Shown here: positions 1 to 10,279 of the stretch, piece after piece | Numbering within the stretch: the stretch's first letter is position 1 | How the letters are laid out: every line of letters starts with the position of its first letter | From: Pseudomonadota bacterium | GTDB taxonomy: Bacteria > Pseudomonadota > Gammaproteobacteria > UBA1113 | NCBI GenBank assembly: GCA_021782495.1 | Contig: JAJXUV010000009.1 | Coordinates: 20,446 to 84,445 of the forward strand | Length of the DNA: 64,000 nucleotides | Reading direction: 5' to 3' | Program-made: the position numbers and the translations under genes | The notes under the pieces: generated by a model | The model's input: the letters and a program-made list of their open reading frames with translations, nothing else | The model's database searches: none | What the model was told of the DNA's origin: nothing

Positions 1-274
1 TCGCCACCCCCGCCATTTGACGTAGGGTTTTCATGAAATCTTCTAAGGATAAATTGAGCCCCATTAAAAACAGCAAAAAGACAATGCCCACTTCGCCTGT
101 TTCTTTGATTAAGATGGGATCGGACATGAATTTCAATCCCCACGGGCCCAACAACATTCCCAAACCAATATACACCATCAATAAGGATTGACGTGTGAAT
201 AGCGCCACGGTGGCCATCATCGCAGCACCCGAAAAAATCAAAAAAATCGCAAAAATAACAATGTTGTTGTCCAT
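1..274 (-). CDS. Cation/proton antiporter, CPA2 (KefB-like) family, 5' part only
   Basis: The gene runs off the left edge of the window, so only about the first 91 residues are visible. They begin MDNNIVIFAIFLIFSG and form two or three hydrophobic segments. The GLGMLLGPWG and VGIVFLLFLMGLNLS stretches are typical of the N-terminal membrane core of CPA2 (KefB/KefC, RosB-like) sodium or potassium/proton exchangers. A good ribosome binding site (AAAGGAG) lies about 12 bases before the ATG at 274. CPA2 proteins exchange K+ or Na+ for H+ across the inner membrane. The ion and any C-terminal TrkA-N (RCK) domain cannot be judged because the 3' part is missing. Confidence 0.75.
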   Translation of the reverse strand, partial: MDNNIVIFAIFLIFSGAAMMATVALFTRQSLLMVYIGLGMLLGPWGLKFMSDPILIKETGEVGIVFLLFLMGLNLSLEDFMKTLRQMAGVA

Positions 275-637
275 GTTTAACTTAAAGCTCCTTTTGAAGA
301 GGGATAAACACATTCCACTTTCCTCTCATCATAACACAAGGTTGCCATCCGGTTAAAAAAGCGCTGCCGGCAATGTAAAAAGCCGGAAATTCCACGATTA
401 AATCAAGCGCCTAGATACCAAAGACTATGCAAATAAATGCTTTTATCATCCTGAAACGGACATAGTGACGGGTGTTTTTAATTAAAAATCAACTAGTTAC
501 GAATAGTTTTCATCTTTTTGCCCGGTACAGAGCACACAGATACAGGCTAAGGCATCTAAATTTGTACAAAATGAATTTTTCACTAATAAATAGGAGATAA
601 ACCCCCTATCTATCTTGTCACAATCGCTGGACCGTTC

Positions 638-793
638 TAACCAACCGCGACCGTCAGGGTTCGAATTAAAAATCCCAATTATCTTAGGGCTTGTTGACAT
701 TTGGTTTGTCGAAACGAAAAGCCTATCCCCATTTTCTTGTCATCCTAATTCCGTACTGCGAACCACCGCTCCCTGACGGTCGCGGCTCGGTTA
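638..793. repeat. Palindromic element, family A (TAACCGAGCC ends), degenerate left arm
   Basis: The left arm (638-664) reads TAACCAACCGCGACCGTCAG with part of its inner half lost. The right arm (758-793) is an intact inverse copy ending GGCTCGGTTA. The inner sequence next to the right arm (about 720-757) matches, in inverse orientation, the inner sequence of the copy at 4082-4257. Both carry the stretch CGGAATTAG/ATGACAAGAAAATGG. The arms could pair over about 25 bp. Confidence 0.85.
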
Positions 794-898
794 AATTAGG
801 CTAAATTTGTTTAAAATTTAGATGCGTTTATCCTGGCACACATCTCTGTACTGGCCAAAAAACAAAACTAGCCTATATAAAAATACAAACCCCGGTCT

Positions 899-972
899 GT
901 CATCCCTGCGAAAGCAGGGATCCAGTAAAGAAACCCTATTTGAAACTGGATCCCTGCTTTCGCAGGGATGAC
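899..972. repeat. Palindromic element, family B (GTCATCCCTGCG ends)
   Basis: A 74-bp near-perfect hairpin begins GTCATCCCTGCGAAAGCAGG and ends with its inverse complement at 972. The arms are about 28 bp and the loop about 18 bases. Related copies lie at 26152-26220, inside ccmH, and at 27429-27494. Confidence 0.9.
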
Positions 973-1097
973 ATCGTAGTTTTTGTCCAGGACAGAGGAC
1001 ACACATAAAGTCGTGTAATACTCATAATATTTCCTTAAGCTCAGTGTTATACAATGTGTAATATCGACCACAGCATGATAAATTAAGAGGTTTAATA

Positions 1098-4046
1098 ATG
1101 GGCAAATCTACAATTAGCGATAGCGCAAAAAGTAAGGGTAAAGAAAAAGAATCAGAAAAAGGAAAAATAAAATCCGGCCTAAAATTGCGCGAAGACCATA
1201 AAGGTAAAGAAGAACTTAAAGAAAAAGAAGTCCTGGCTGAATGTCGCTCCGTTGCAGAAAAATTAGCGGCCGTTCGAGCTGAAACAGCAGCTCAATCTGA
1301 TGTAGCACACGCGGTAAAGACTGCACATAAAAATTATCCTATAGTGTCTCCTTACCCTGGAAGCATGACTGCATTGCGTCACCATGAAGAAAATTGCCGT
1401 CAAGGAATAAGAGCCGCTGGTTTGTTAAGAGCAGTAGCAAGAAATGCGGATAAAAATGTTAAAATTGATTTGCGCCAGGTTCTTAAAGACATTGATCGAG
1501 ATCTTTGTATTTATGCGACAAGCATGAGTGGGCGTTTTTCTCTAGGGGTAGAAATAGCAGCTCAAAAAGAAGAAATTAAACAATTATTGTCTCCAGCAGA
1601 ACAGAAACAGCTTGACCAATTACTTGACACCTTGGCTCATGGGTACACTCAAGGTTCTAGCGATTTACTCTCTTATGTCGGTGTTGGTTTTGAAGAACAG
1701 TTTCCAGGATTATTTATAACCAAGGTCAATTCAAAAGCGTTTTCTGGTTTTGCTTTTCCTCGTAATTCACAGGCTTCAATCGTAAATCTAGCCACCTTGT
1801 CTTCTGGTTTAGAAATACCTTATATCACAGAAGAACACGATCCCGCTGCTATTGTCATTCCCGGGGAGTATTTTTTTACTGCTAAAACACATCCTGAGGG
1901 TGGTCTTGAGATTTTCTCTTATCACAGCAGTAACGCCTTACTCAAAGCCATTTTAGAATATACACCGATTAGAAACGAGAATGACGAAATCGTTTATTAC
2001 CCTCCTTTGACAGTGTATGGTATTCAAATTGTCGATGAGAACCAAAAATTTAGTCTGGAAAATTTAAAGGCGGCTATTCTTGAAGCGGAAAAGGAAGAAC
2101 AAAGAGCAACATATATTTTAGAATTGGACCTTTCGCAATTTAGAGCATATTATACAGAACCATCACCCAACGAAGAGCAAAGAAAATTATTAGAATCTAT
2201 TCTGCGCTTAACGCAAGAACATGCAGAATTAAAAGATCAGTCGTATAACAAAAAACTGATAAATCGCGAAAATGCTGCGGTTACTCTAGATAAGATCATG
2301 TTGTCTTCCATTTATCGTGATTTACCCAAGCTATTGTCAGGAGAGAAAAAGATTGGCAATTGCCCTATGTTACTTAAGACGATTACTTGGTGTGGGGTTC
2401 CTGAATTAACGCACGCACTTAAAGCGATTTTACTGTCCGAACCGGATCTCATAAAACCCCAAGAATTGGAATGGCTCTTAGAATTGTATGGCTCCGGTGA
2501 TAATACGGCCGAATTGGCTCAAGTTTGGTTGGATTCGAAAAATACGCAAAATAATCCCGAGTTAAGAAGACAATATGCCCATGCTTTGTTACAACAGCCC
2601 AAAATCGAACGCCTAAAAGAAGTGGTTGACCCGTTGCTAGCACAAATTAGAGCTTGTCATTCTAGTGAACAAGATTCAATAAGAAGATCCGAAGATAAAA
2701 TAAATTCAAAAATCATAGAGCGCGTGCATGCTCATGATACTGATTGGTCTCTTCTATCGGAAATTTTATCTGCCATTGAGGTGCAAGAGGATAAAGACGA
2801 ATATTCTGAGCTGTTAGCCGTATGGTTTGGTGTAAAACGTATGCAAGAGTGTCCCCGCTTATTGTGGGCTGTGATTTCGTCTAAAGACCTCGATTTACAA
2901 AATAAAATTTTAGACTTTTTGTACCGCGAAGATAATAGTGCTCTGCATAAAGCCTTCAAGCAAGCAGATCATATGATACGTTATGAGCTAACGCAAGTAA
3001 ATTCTAAGGAAAAACGAATAGAAGATTGCCCTTATTTGCTGGAGGCTATCGTTTTAGGTGGCAATTCTGAACTTGCTCAAACCTTAAAAGCAATTTTAGG
3101 GCCCGTTGTGGGGGAAAAGAAGCTAGCCTGGCTCTTGCAACTTCATAGTTCGAATGCGAACACTGCTACTCTCGTGCACGCTTGGGTCGATCCCCATTCA
3201 CCAGACAAAAATTCGAGGAAAACAAAAGACTATTTGGATATTTTGTTAAAACAATCCAATATGGAACCCTTGCAACAAAAAGTTAAAGAACTTCACGCAG
3301 ATATCCAGCAAGGCGTATTAGATAGTATTATTACTGCTGAAGAAGCAACAAAGCTTGAAAATGAAGTCAATCAAGAAATTGTACAGTGTATACACCAATC
3401 TTTAACACCAAGTGCTGATCCTTATCAACCGGCTGCTGATTTAGATGATCTTAAAAAAGATGGCGAACCTGCTGAGGTCAAGACGCCTAGGGGTAAATGG
3501 GCTTCTCGTATTTTAATGGGTCTGGGTATTGCCTTGGGTATTGGCTGTTTGGTTGGCTTAGGTTTAGCTTCGGGTGGCGTGATACCCGCTGCATTTGCCG
3601 TAGGCGGTATCCTGATTTCAGTGCTCCCTTCCGCTTTAGTCGGCACTGCCATTTCTTGTGCGATGACCAGTGCAGGCTTTAGTTTACATTCCTGGCGTAA
3701 TCATAAAATTCGCAAGAATGAAATGTACCAAAATGTGGGTGAAACAACTCGCACTATGAAGCAAACTGCTCCTGGGTTAATAAGCCGCTCTATGGAAAAC
3801 GTTGTAATTGACTCCCCCATTGAAGGTTCAGAGACAGATTTGGTCGATTCGCCCCAGCGCCGTGATTCACCCTTATCGCCGGTAGCAGGATCCTCTTCTA
3901 GTTCCTCAAGTTCTATTAGGAATCCAGCACGCTCGAGATACAGTTTCCATAATCAGACGCCGAATGTTCAAGGAGGCTTTTCTGCTGAAGAAATTCTCGA
4001 CGGCACAGATTTACGCAATCTTTTCTCCTTGAATTCGGACTACTGA
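1098..4046 (+). CDS. Orphan 982-residue protein with internal repeats and a C-terminal membrane hairpin; effector-like
   Basis: No family was recognised. The N-terminus (about 1-50) is very rich in Lys, Glu and Ser, and the body is mainly helical in composition. At least two related units of about 100 residues begin near 416 and 637, with a partial third near 578. They share the pattern (K)KI/RIE-x-CP-x-LL, then ELAxxLKAIL, then a W-LL-L segment and a (V/A)W-(L/V)D end. Near 795-850 two Gly/Ala/Ile-rich hydrophobic segments form a probable membrane hairpin. A Ser-rich tail follows. The ATG at 1098 has AAGAGG upstream. The stop codon lies at the edge of palindromic element A (4040-4360). A secreted host-directed protein is possible but is only an inference from size, composition and orphan status. 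Confidence 0.8.
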   Translation: MGKSTISDSAKSKGKEKESEKGKIKSGLKLREDHKGKEELKEKEVLAECRSVAEKLAAVRAETAAQSDVAHAVKTAHKNYPIVSPYPGSMTALRHHEENCRQGIRAAGLLRAVARNADKNVKIDLRQVLKDIDRDLCIYATSMSGRFSLGVEIAAQKEEIKQLLSPAEQKQLDQLLDTLAHGYTQGSSDLLSYVGVGFEEQFPGLFITKVNSKAFSGFAFPRNSQASIVNLATLSSGLEIPYITEEHDPAAIVIPGEYFFTAKTHPEGGLEIFSYHSSNALLKAILEYTPIRNENDEIVYYPPLTVYGIQIVDENQKFSLENLKAAILEAEKEEQRATYILELDLSQFRAYYTEPSPNEEQRKLLESILRLTQEHAELKDQSYNKKLINRENAAVTLDKIMLSSIYRDLPKLLSGEKKIGNCPMLLKTITWCGVPELTHALKAILLSEPDLIKPQELEWLLELYGSGDNTAELAQVWLDSKNTQNNPELRRQYAHALLQQPKIERLKEVVDPLLAQIRACHSSEQDSIRRSEDKINSKIIERVHAHDTDWSLLSEILSAIEVQEDKDEYSELLAVWFGVKRMQECPRLLWAVISSKDLDLQNKILDFLYREDNSALHKAFKQADHMIRYELTQVNSKEKRIEDCPYLLEAIVLGGNSELAQTLKAILGPVVGEKKLAWLLQLHSSNANTATLVHAWVDPHSPDKNSRKTKDYLDILLKQSNMEPLQQKVKELHADIQQGVLDSIITAEEATKLENEVNQEIVQCIHQSLTPSADPYQPAADLDDLKKDGEPAEVKTPRGKWASRILMGLGIALGIGCLVGLGLASGGVIPAAFAVGGILISVLPSALVGTAISCAMTSAGFSLHSWRNHKIRKNEMYQNVGETTRTMKQTAPGLISRSMENVVIDSPIEGSETDLVDSPQRRDSPLSPVAGSSSSSSSSIRNPARSRYSFHNQTPNVQGGFSAEEILDGTDLRNLFSLNSDY

Positions 4047-4360
4047 TCTCTCAGGGTAAACGCATCTAAAATTTAGCATAATAACCGAGCCGCGACCGTA
4101 AGGGAGCGGTGGTTCGCAGTACGGAATTAGAATGACAAGAAAATGGTCATAGCCTTTTCGCTTTTTTAAGTTCTCTATTAAAAAATCTTCCAAAATATCG
4201 AAGTTAATTGTGATTTTTACTTTGGACCACCGCTCCCTTACGGTCGCGGCTTGGTTAGAGCGGTCGGACGATTTGTCCAGACACCGGTTTCATGCGCTTT
4301 TTATTAGCAAAAATGACATTTTTGTACAAATATTAGATGCGATTGCCCTGCTGATCTCTT
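4040..4360. repeat. Palindromic element, family A, long form
   Basis: The core (4082-4257) has inverted arms starting TAACCGAGCCGCGACCGTAA and ending at the inverse TTACGGTCGCGGCTTGGTTA. Outer sequences also pair imperfectly: CTGATCTCT...AGGG...ACGCATCTAAA at 4040-4067 faces TTAGATGCG...CCCTGCTGATCTCT at 4333-4360. The inner part (4117-4195) matches the inverse of 31420-31495, so the core elements at 4.1 kb and 31.4 kb are the same 176-177 bp sequence. Confidence 0.85.
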
Positions 4361-4388
4361 AAATCTCTCTTGCACAGATGCGCTATAA

Positions 4389-4409
4389 TTAGTACTATAG
4401 AGGTCCTAA
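4389..4409. promoter_or_regulatory. Dyad-symmetric candidate operator of the suf operon
   Basis: TTAGTAC-N7-GTCCTAA is an imperfect dyad 31 bases before the Rrf2 regulator start. It overlaps a TATAAT-like -10 box at 4384-4389. Rrf2/IscR-type regulators commonly bind such dyads in their own promoters, so autorepression by the first gene product is likely but inferred. No good -35 box was seen at the right distance. Confidence 0.45.
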
Positions 4410-4440
4410 TTTAGCGCCCTGGCAAAGGAGGGTTAAAAAA

Positions 4441-4893
4441 ATGTTAAAAATCAGCAAGTTAACCGATTACAGCACGGTCGTGATGGCATATTTGGCCCAA
4501 TATTCTGAACGCCTGCACAATGCCAAAGATATTACCGCCCAAACACACATTGCCCTACCGACGGTCAGTAAAATCCTCAAAGCCTTGACCAAAAGCGGCT
4601 TATTGATTTCCCATCGCGGTGCGCATGGCGGCTATACGCTCGCCAATAAAGCCATGTCGATCAGCATTGCCGACATCATCACTGCCATGGAAGGAAAACC
4701 CGGTTTAACGGAATGCAGTCACAACAATGGGCTTTGCGCCTTACAACCGACCTGCGCCATTTCAGGCAATTGGCAAACCATCAGCAGCATTGTGTACGAA
4801 ACTCTGCAAAAAATCAGTTTGCAAGATATGGTTTTGCTCAAAGGCCATCGTCTACAAGATCACTTTGAAGAAGGAGGGGTTCACTATGGCTAA
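4441..4893 (+). CDS. Rrf2/IscR-type SUF operon regulator
   Basis: This 150-residue Rrf2-family protein has an N-terminal winged helix (about 1-68: [15 protein letters not shown] and a GAHGGYTL wing). It also has three Cys at 92, 99 and 105, the spacing that holds the [2Fe-2S] cluster in IscR-like proteins. By family it matches the SUF-system regulators found at the head of suf operons in gammaproteobacteria. It probably senses iron-sulfur status and represses its own operon through the dyad at 4389-4409. A strong ribosome binding site (AAAGGAGG) precedes the ATG. The 3' end overlaps sufB by 8 bases, which suggests translational coupling. Confidence 0.92.
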   Translation: MLKISKLTDYSTVVMAYLAQYSERLHNAKDITAQTHIALPTVSKILKALTKSGLLISHRGAHGGYTLANKAMSISIADIITAMEGKPGLTECSHNNGLCALQPTCAISGNWQTISSIVYETLQKISLQDMVLLKGHRLQDHFEEGGVHYG

Positions 4894-6328
4894 ATCCAAT
4901 CAAACTTTAGAAACTTTACTAGAGCAACAGTATGAGCATGGTTTTGTGACCGATATTGAAAGCGATACGCTACCGCCTGGCTTAAACGAAGATACCATTC
5001 GCACGATTTCTGCCAAAAAAAATGAGCCGTCCTTTATGTTGGATTGGCGTTTAAAAGCCTACGAATATTGGCGTCATTTGAGCGAGCCGCATTGGGCCCA
5101 TTTGAAATACACACCCATCGATTATCAATCTCTCAGTTATTATTCCGCGCCTAAAAAACAAAATCTCAAAGATTTAAGCGAAGTCGATCCCAAATTGATA
5201 GAAACCTACAATAAATTGGGGATCCCTTTAAAAGAACAAGAATGGTTGGCCGGTGTTGCTGTAGACGCCGTGTTTGACAGTGTTTCGGTGGCAACTACTT
5301 TTAAAGACAAATTGAGTGAATTGGGCATCATCTTTTGTTCTTTTTCCGATGCCGTACAACAGCATCCAGAGTTGGTGCAACAATATTTAGGCAGCGTGGT
5401 ACCGTACACCGATAATTTCTTTGCAGCTTTGAATGCGGCGGTTTTCAGCGATGGTTCTTTTGTGTATGTTCCACCCGGTGTGCGCTGCCCCATGGAATTA
5501 TCGACTTATTTCAGGATCAATGCCCGTTCCACGGGACAATTTGAAAGAACTTTGATTATCGCGGATAAAGGTGCTTATGTCAGTTATTTGGAAGGCTGCA
5601 CGGCGCCTCAACGTGATGAAAACCAATTACACGCCGCTGTGGTAGAATTGGTGGCTTTGGAAAAAGCGCAAATTAAATATTCGACCGTTCAAAACTGGTA
5701 TCCAGGCGATGAAAATGGCGTCGGTGGTATTTACAATTTTGTCACCAAACGCGGTGAATGCAGAGGCCCCCACGCCAAAATCAGTTGGACTCAAGTCGAA
5801 ACGGGTTCGGCGATCACGTGGAAATACCCCAGTGTGATCTTAAAAGGCGATTACAGTATCGGCGAATTTTATTCAGTAGCGCTCACCAATCACCATCAAC
5901 AAGCCGACACGGGAACGAAAATGGTGCACATTGGCAAACACACCAAAAGTACAGTGATTGCCAAGGGTATTTCGGCAGGCTTTGCGCAAAATACTTATCG
6001 AGGCTTGGTGAAAGTAGTGGCCCAAGCGGAAGATGCGCGCAATTACACCCAATGCGATTCCTTGCTGATGGGAAATCATTGTGGCGCACACACTTTTCCG
6101 TACATAGAAATTAAAAACAACCATGCTCGTATTGAACACGAGGCTTCTACTTCTAAAATCAGCGAAGATCAATTATTTTACTTGGCTCAGCGCGGCATCG
6201 ACACTGAAAATGCCGTCTCGATGATCGTCAATGGGTTTTGCAAAGAAGTGATGAAAACCCTGCCGATGGAATTTGCCGTAGAAGCCAGAAAATTATTGGG
6301 TTTAAGTTTAGAAGGTGCTATAGGTTAG
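4886..6328 (+). CDS. sufB: Fe-S cluster assembly scaffold subunit SufB
   Basis: SufB is the main subunit of the SufBC2D complex, on which iron-sulfur clusters are assembled in the cytoplasm. The 480-residue length fits the family. Family hallmarks include the [19 protein letters not shown] region, the YLEGCTAP segment and the C-terminal QCDSLLMG segment with the conserved Cys needed for cluster building. The ATG at 4886 follows a near-perfect AAGGAGGGG site, and this start gives the usual N-terminus. A longer in-frame version beginning inside the regulator gene is therefore unlikely. It overlaps the regulator by 8 bases, and sufC starts 11 bases downstream. Confidence 0.97.
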   Translation: MAKSNQTLETLLEQQYEHGFVTDIESDTLPPGLNEDTIRTISAKKNEPSFMLDWRLKAYEYWRHLSEPHWAHLKYTPIDYQSLSYYSAPKKQNLKDLSEVDPKLIETYNKLGIPLKEQEWLAGVAVDAVFDSVSVATTFKDKLSELGIIFCSFSDAVQQHPELVQQYLGSVVPYTDNFFAALNAAVFSDGSFVYVPPGVRCPMELSTYFRINARSTGQFERTLIIADKGAYVSYLEGCTAPQRDENQLHAAVVELVALEKAQIKYSTVQNWYPGDENGVGGIYNFVTKRGECRGPHAKISWTQVETGSAITWKYPSVILKGDYSIGEFYSVALTNHHQQADTGTKMVHIGKHTKSTVIAKGISAGFAQNTYRGLVKVVAQAEDARNYTQCDSLLMGNHCGAHTFPYIEIKNNHARIEHEASTSKISEDQLFYLAQRGIDTENAVSMIVNGFCKEVMKTLPMEFAVEARKLLGLSLEGAIG

Positions 6329-6339
6329 AGGAATAGAAC

Positions 6340-7101
6340 ATGTTAAAAATACATCAATTACACGCCAGCATAGAAGACAAAGAAATCTTAAAGGGAGTCG
6401 ATCTCACGATTCAGCCAGGCGAAGTACATGCCATCATGGGACCGAATGGTTCGGGGAAAAGCACTTTGGCTAATGTGCTCGCAGGCCACAAAGATTATCA
6501 AATTACGAAAGGAACTATACAGTATCACAATCAAGATCTCTTAGCCTTAAGCCCGGATGGACGCGCGCATTTGGGCGTGTTTTTAAGTTTTCAATACCCA
6601 GTAGAAATCCCGGGTGTTTCTAATTTGTATTTGTTAAAATCTGCTTTGAATGCTAAACGTAAATATTCGGGCTTAGAAGAAATAGACGCCATCGATTTTT
6701 TAGCTGTGGTCCGAGAAAAAATGAAATTATTGCACATGGATGACAGTTATCTTTATAGAGATGTGAATACCGGTTTTTCCGGCGGTGAAAAAAAACGAAA
6801 TGAAATTTTGCAATTATTGTTGCTAGAACCCAGTCTTTGTATTTTAGATGAAACCGATTCAGGCCTCGATATCGATGCCCTACGCATCGTCGCACAAGGC
6901 ATTAATTTTTTGCGCAATTCGAATCGCAGCATTTTACTCATTACCCATTATCAACGTTTATTGGATTACATCCAACCCGATGTCGTACACATTCTTTCTG
7001 AAGGAAAAATCGTGGCCCAAGGCGATTACCGCTTAGCCATGTCTTTAGAAGCCGAAGGGTACGAGCCTTTTCTGCGTAAAAAGGCAGGAGGCGCTTCATG
7101 A
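6340..7101 (+). CDS. sufC: Fe-S assembly ATPase SufC
   Basis: This 253-residue ABC-type ATPase drives conformational changes in SufBC2D. Visible are the Walker A motif GPNGSGKST near 36-44, the signature FSGGEKKR near 149-156, and Walker [12 protein letters not shown] with the D-loop. The ETDSGLD variant is characteristic of SufC. It lies between sufB and sufD, and its stop overlaps the sufD start by 4 bases (ATGA). Confidence 0.97.
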   Translation: MLKIHQLHASIEDKEILKGVDLTIQPGEVHAIMGPNGSGKSTLANVLAGHKDYQITKGTIQYHNQDLLALSPDGRAHLGVFLSFQYPVEIPGVSNLYLLKSALNAKRKYSGLEEIDAIDFLAVVREKMKLLHMDDSYLYRDVNTGFSGGEKKRNEILQLLLLEPSLCILDETDSGLDIDALRIVAQGINFLRNSNRSILLITHYQRLLDYIQPDVVHILSEGKIVAQGDYRLAMSLEAEGYEPFLRKKAGGAS

Positions 7102-8381
7102 ATCAACCCATGATAAGCGAAGCCTTATTTGCAGAAAAAACAGCTTTGCCTGGCTGGAATGAAACAGAACGATTGAAGGCTTGGGAAATGTGGCAAAAGA
7201 TGGCTATTCCTTCCTCTCGCGATGAAGCCTGGAAATACACCTCACTTTCTCGTTTGGAAAAAATTTCTTTTGCCAAGGCTTGTCCAACTGATTTTGAGCT
7301 GAATTTAAAAAGCATTCCTTTGCCCTTTTCAAAAAATCGCTTTTGTTTTGTCGATGGCGAATTCAAAGCGCATTTGTCCACACCTTTGACTTCTGATACC
7401 TATTTATTGTCTCGTGGTCCTTGGCCTCAAATCAATAAAGAAACGCAAATGCCTTTTTCTTATTTTGAACGTTTGAACGCTGCTTTGGTAGATGAAGGTC
7501 TGTATTTAGATATCACCGCCGATTCCGTCGATCCCATTTATTTAATCTTTTGGTATGGCGATCGCGATACCCCCACCAGCCATCATTTACGCCACCACAT
7601 CAAAGTGCATCCCGGCGTTAAAAGCCACCTTGTTATCGTGGATGGCGATAATAACCACAGCACGCATCTTGCCACACAGATGATAGAAATCGAATTGGCA
7701 GAAGGTGCTTCCCTCTATTGTACGCACATCAAAAAGCCTGCCAATACGGGGCATCATATTCTACACACCTATGCACATTTAGCCGAAAATAGCCAATTGA
7801 AGCATTTCAATTTTGACTTCGGCGCCAAATTATCGCGCAATGAAATCACTGTGTGCCTAAAAGGAGATGCTTCGCAATGTCAATTGAATGGTTTAGCAAT
7901 TGCTCGAGGTCTGGATCACATAGACAACCAAACCCGAATTAACCATTTAGCGCCTAAAACACATAGTTTGGAACAATACCGAGGCATCATCGACGACAAA
8001 GCCTGCCACGTTTTTCATGGGCATGTGTTCGTTGACGCGAATGCTTCTGACAGCATCGCCAATCAACACAATAAAAATATTCTACTGACAGCGACAGGGC
8101 AAGCTTACACTGAACCCCAACTCGAAATTTACAACCAAAATGTACAGTGCGTCCATGGCGCCACCGTGGGTGATCTCGATGAAAATGCTTTATTTTATTT
8201 GCAATCGCGTGGTTTGGATGAAAAACAAGCGCGTCAATTATTAATCTTTGGCTTTGCGCGCAGCATTTTAGACACACTTGATAATCCCTCTTTGCAAACC
8301 GAATTAGAACGCTGGATTAAAACTCATCTGGCCTTAGACAATACCCTGATTTCAGATTTATACAGAGATACCTCATCATGA
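7098..8381 (+). CDS. sufD: Fe-S assembly protein SufD
   Basis: SufD is the SufB-like partner of the SufBC2D scaffold. At 427 residues it has the expected length. The C-terminal core ([45 protein letters not shown]) is typical, including the conserved His of the SufB-SufD interface region. The divergent N-terminal part carries the usual W-DEAWKYT motif. It overlaps both neighbours by 4 bases, so sufC, sufD and sufS are tightly coupled. Confidence 0.96.
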   Translation: MNQPMISEALFAEKTALPGWNETERLKAWEMWQKMAIPSSRDEAWKYTSLSRLEKISFAKACPTDFELNLKSIPLPFSKNRFCFVDGEFKAHLSTPLTSDTYLLSRGPWPQINKETQMPFSYFERLNAALVDEGLYLDITADSVDPIYLIFWYGDRDTPTSHHLRHHIKVHPGVKSHLVIVDGDNNHSTHLATQMIEIELAEGASLYCTHIKKPANTGHHILHTYAHLAENSQLKHFNFDFGAKLSRNEITVCLKGDASQCQLNGLAIARGLDHIDNQTRINHLAPKTHSLEQYRGIIDDKACHVFHGHVFVDANASDSIANQHNKNILLTATGQAYTEPQLEIYNQNVQCVHGATVGDLDENALFYLQSRGLDEKQARQLLIFGFARSILDTLDNPSLQTELERWIKTHLALDNTLISDLYRDTSS

Positions 8382-9628
8382 ACACTGCTCACACGTCTTC
8401 TACTCGATTCAGCCCTGCCGATATCGAAAAAATTCGGGCCGATTTCCCGATTTTAAAAATCCGCGTTAAAGATCATCCGCTGGTGTATTTAGACAACGCC
8501 AATACCTCACAAAAACCCCAGTGTGTTATCGATGCATTAAAAGAGTATTATCAAGATTACAATGCCAACATTCATAGAGCCGTGTATGAAATCAGTGAAC
8601 GTGCTACCGCAGCTTATGAAGCTTCACGGACACGTGTGGCACAATTCTTAAATGCTTCGGGCAACAACGAAATCGTGTTTGTCAAAGGCACCACAGAAGC
8701 CATTAATTTGGTTGCGCAATCCTATGGCAGACCGCGCCTTAAACCTGGAGACGAAGTGTTGATCACCGCTTTAGAACACCACTCTAATATTGTTCCCTGG
8801 CAATTGGTCTGCGAACAAACGGGTGCCACTTTGAGGGTTGCGCCAATCAATTTGCAAGGCGAAGTGATCGTGGAAGAATACGAACGCGCTTTGTCGGAAA
8901 AAACCAAAATCGTCGCCGTAGGACACATTTCCAACGCACTCGGCACCATCAATCCCATTGCAGACATGATCGCCAAAGCCCATGCAGTGGGCGCTGTGGT
9001 ACTAATCGATGGCGCTCAAGCGGCGCCGCACACTCCCATCGATGTGCAAGCCTTAGATTGCGATTTTTATGCCTTTTCTAGCCATAAAATTTATGGACCT
9101 ACCGGTCTTGGTGTATTGTATGGAAAAAAAGCCTTGCTAGAGGCCATGCCACCTTATCAAGGCGGCGGTGAAATGATCAAATGGGTGAGCTTTGAAAAAA
9201 CACTCTATCAAGATCCGCCTTATAAATTTGAAGCCGGCACTCAACACATCGAAGGGGCCATTGGTTTAAAAGTGGCTTTGGATTATCTCTGTCATTTGGG
9301 TTTAGACGCCATCGGCCATTATGAACAAGAATTATTGTATTACGCCACAAACCTCGCCCGTGAACATCGATTGAATATTATCGGCGAGGCTTTGCATAAG
9401 GCCAGTATTCTTTCTTTTACTTTGGATAATATCCATGCGCACGATGTGGGAACCATATTAAACCATTATGGCATTGCTGTACGGGCAGGTCACCATTGCG
9501 CCCTGCCCGTCATGGAATTTTTCCATGTACCTGCCACCCTCAGGGCTTCTTTTTCTTTTTACAATACGAAGAGTGAAATTGACTGTTTATTTGAAGCCTT
9601 ACGCAAAACTCGGGAGATGTTTAAATGA
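8378..9628 (+). CDS. sufS: Cysteine desulfurase SufS
   Basis: This group II, SufS/CsdA-type, PLP-dependent cysteine desulfurase removes sulfur from L-cysteine for cluster assembly. The 416 residues include the PLP-binding Lys in SSHKIYGPTG and the ALEHHSNIVPWQ region. The mobile-loop catalytic Cys sits in RAGHHCALPVM. No sufE is seen. The Zn-type SufU encoded just downstream is the probable sulfur acceptor, as in Firmicutes. Confidence 0.97.
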   Translation: MNTAHTSSTRFSPADIEKIRADFPILKIRVKDHPLVYLDNANTSQKPQCVIDALKEYYQDYNANIHRAVYEISERATAAYEASRTRVAQFLNASGNNEIVFVKGTTEAINLVAQSYGRPRLKPGDEVLITALEHHSNIVPWQLVCEQTGATLRVAPINLQGEVIVEEYERALSEKTKIVAVGHISNALGTINPIADMIAKAHAVGAVVLIDGAQAAPHTPIDVQALDCDFYAFSSHKIYGPTGLGVLYGKKALLEAMPPYQGGGEMIKWVSFEKTLYQDPPYKFEAGTQHIEGAIGLKVALDYLCHLGLDAIGHYEQELLYYATNLAREHRLNIIGEALHKASILSFTLDNIHAHDVGTILNHYGIAVRAGHHCALPVMEFFHVPATLRASFSFYNTKSEIDCLFEALRKTREMFK

Positions 9629-9804
9629 ACCATAACTGCTCACATCACTTTTCAAGAGAAGCCCTTATTTGGCGCATCTTGGGCGTAATTTCTCAGGGAA
9701 AAATGCTCATTTACCGCAGTGTAAACTCCGCTTTTTTGCCTCGAAATTCCACGCAACCTGCATCCAAATCTGTGCTTCACAGTACTCGTAGATATGGAGA
9801 ATAA
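9625..9804 (+). other. Gap between sufS and sufU: short open frame over a repeat-like sequence
   Basis: An open frame of 59 codons (starts MNHNCSHHFSREALIW) begins at the ATGA overlapping the sufS stop and ends at 9804. It has no ribosome binding site beyond the sufS 3' end and no recognisable domain. The underlying DNA contains TGCTCATTTACCGCAGTG followed by TAAACTCCGC, a small hairpin that looks more like an intergenic repeat than coding sequence. I do not claim a gene here. Confidence 0.3.
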
Positions 9805-9811
9805 TTATAAA

Positions 9812-10279
9812 ATGAACCACGACGAATTAAGTGAATTGTACCAAGAAGTCATTATGGAGCATAACCACCATCCCCGTAATTATGGGGTCTTGCCGAATGC
9901 TAATCATCAAGCTGCTGGTTTTAATCCTTTGTGCGGCGATAGAATCAATTTAAAATTAAACATCGACCAAGACGATAAAATCACGGCCATCATGTTTGAA
10001 GGCAATGGCTGTGCGATTTCGATTGCTTCAGCTTCCTTGTTAACCGAAATGGTGCAAGGCAAACCTGTCGCCGAAGCTTATGGTTTATTCGAACAATTTC
10101 ACGAATTATTGACGGGAAAAACGGTTAACACCGCTTCTTTGGGAAAACTCACGGTACTGGCCGGTGTGAATGCGTTTCCAGCACGTGTCAAATGTGCTAC
10201 TTTAGCTTGGCATACTTTAAAAGCCGCCTTAGCCGACGATGCAAGCACCGTTTCAACGGAGACTGGCAATGACCTCTAA
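9812..10279 (+). CDS. sufU: SufU/IscU-like Fe-S assembly protein
   Basis: This NifU N-terminal/IscU-fold protein of 155 residues has conserved ligands in NPLCGDRI, EGNGCAISIASAS and RVKCATLAW. The GDRI context and the insertion between the second and third ligands are typical of SufU rather than IscU. In SufU a Zn ion at these ligands allows transfer of sulfur from SufS. I chose the ATG at 9812 because GGAG lies 11 bases upstream. The in-frame ATG at 9794 has no site and would add six residues. The next gene overlaps its 3' end by 11 bases. Confidence 0.92.
   Translation: MNHDELSELYQEVIMEHNHHPRNYGVLPNANHQAAGFNPLCGDRINLKLNIDQDDKITAIMFEGNGCAISIASASLLTEMVQGKPVAEAYGLFEQFHELLTGKTVNTASLGKLTVLAGVNAFPARVKCATLAWHTLKAALADDASTVSTETGNDL

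Larger units (their letters stand above)
275..1097. other. Long intergenic region rich in inverted repeats
   Basis: No convincing gene lies in these 823 bases. They hold the divergent upstream regions of the antiporter (minus) and the 982-residue orphan (plus). They also hold two palindromic repeats, listed separately at 638-793 and 899-972. The outer flanks of the first repeat are also related as inverted copies: GGTACAGAG near 523 faces CTCTGTACTGG near 843, and GCATCTAAATTT near 551 faces AAATTTAGATGC near 815. The palindromic element may therefore be about 330 bp long. Short open frames here are reading frames across the repeats. Confidence 0.6.

Noticed and set aside
4011..4193. Minus-strand open frame containing PPLPYGRGSV
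   Set aside because: The same peptide appears from an unrelated place (31418-31678) because both frames cross the family A repeat. It is a repeat artefact, not a gene.
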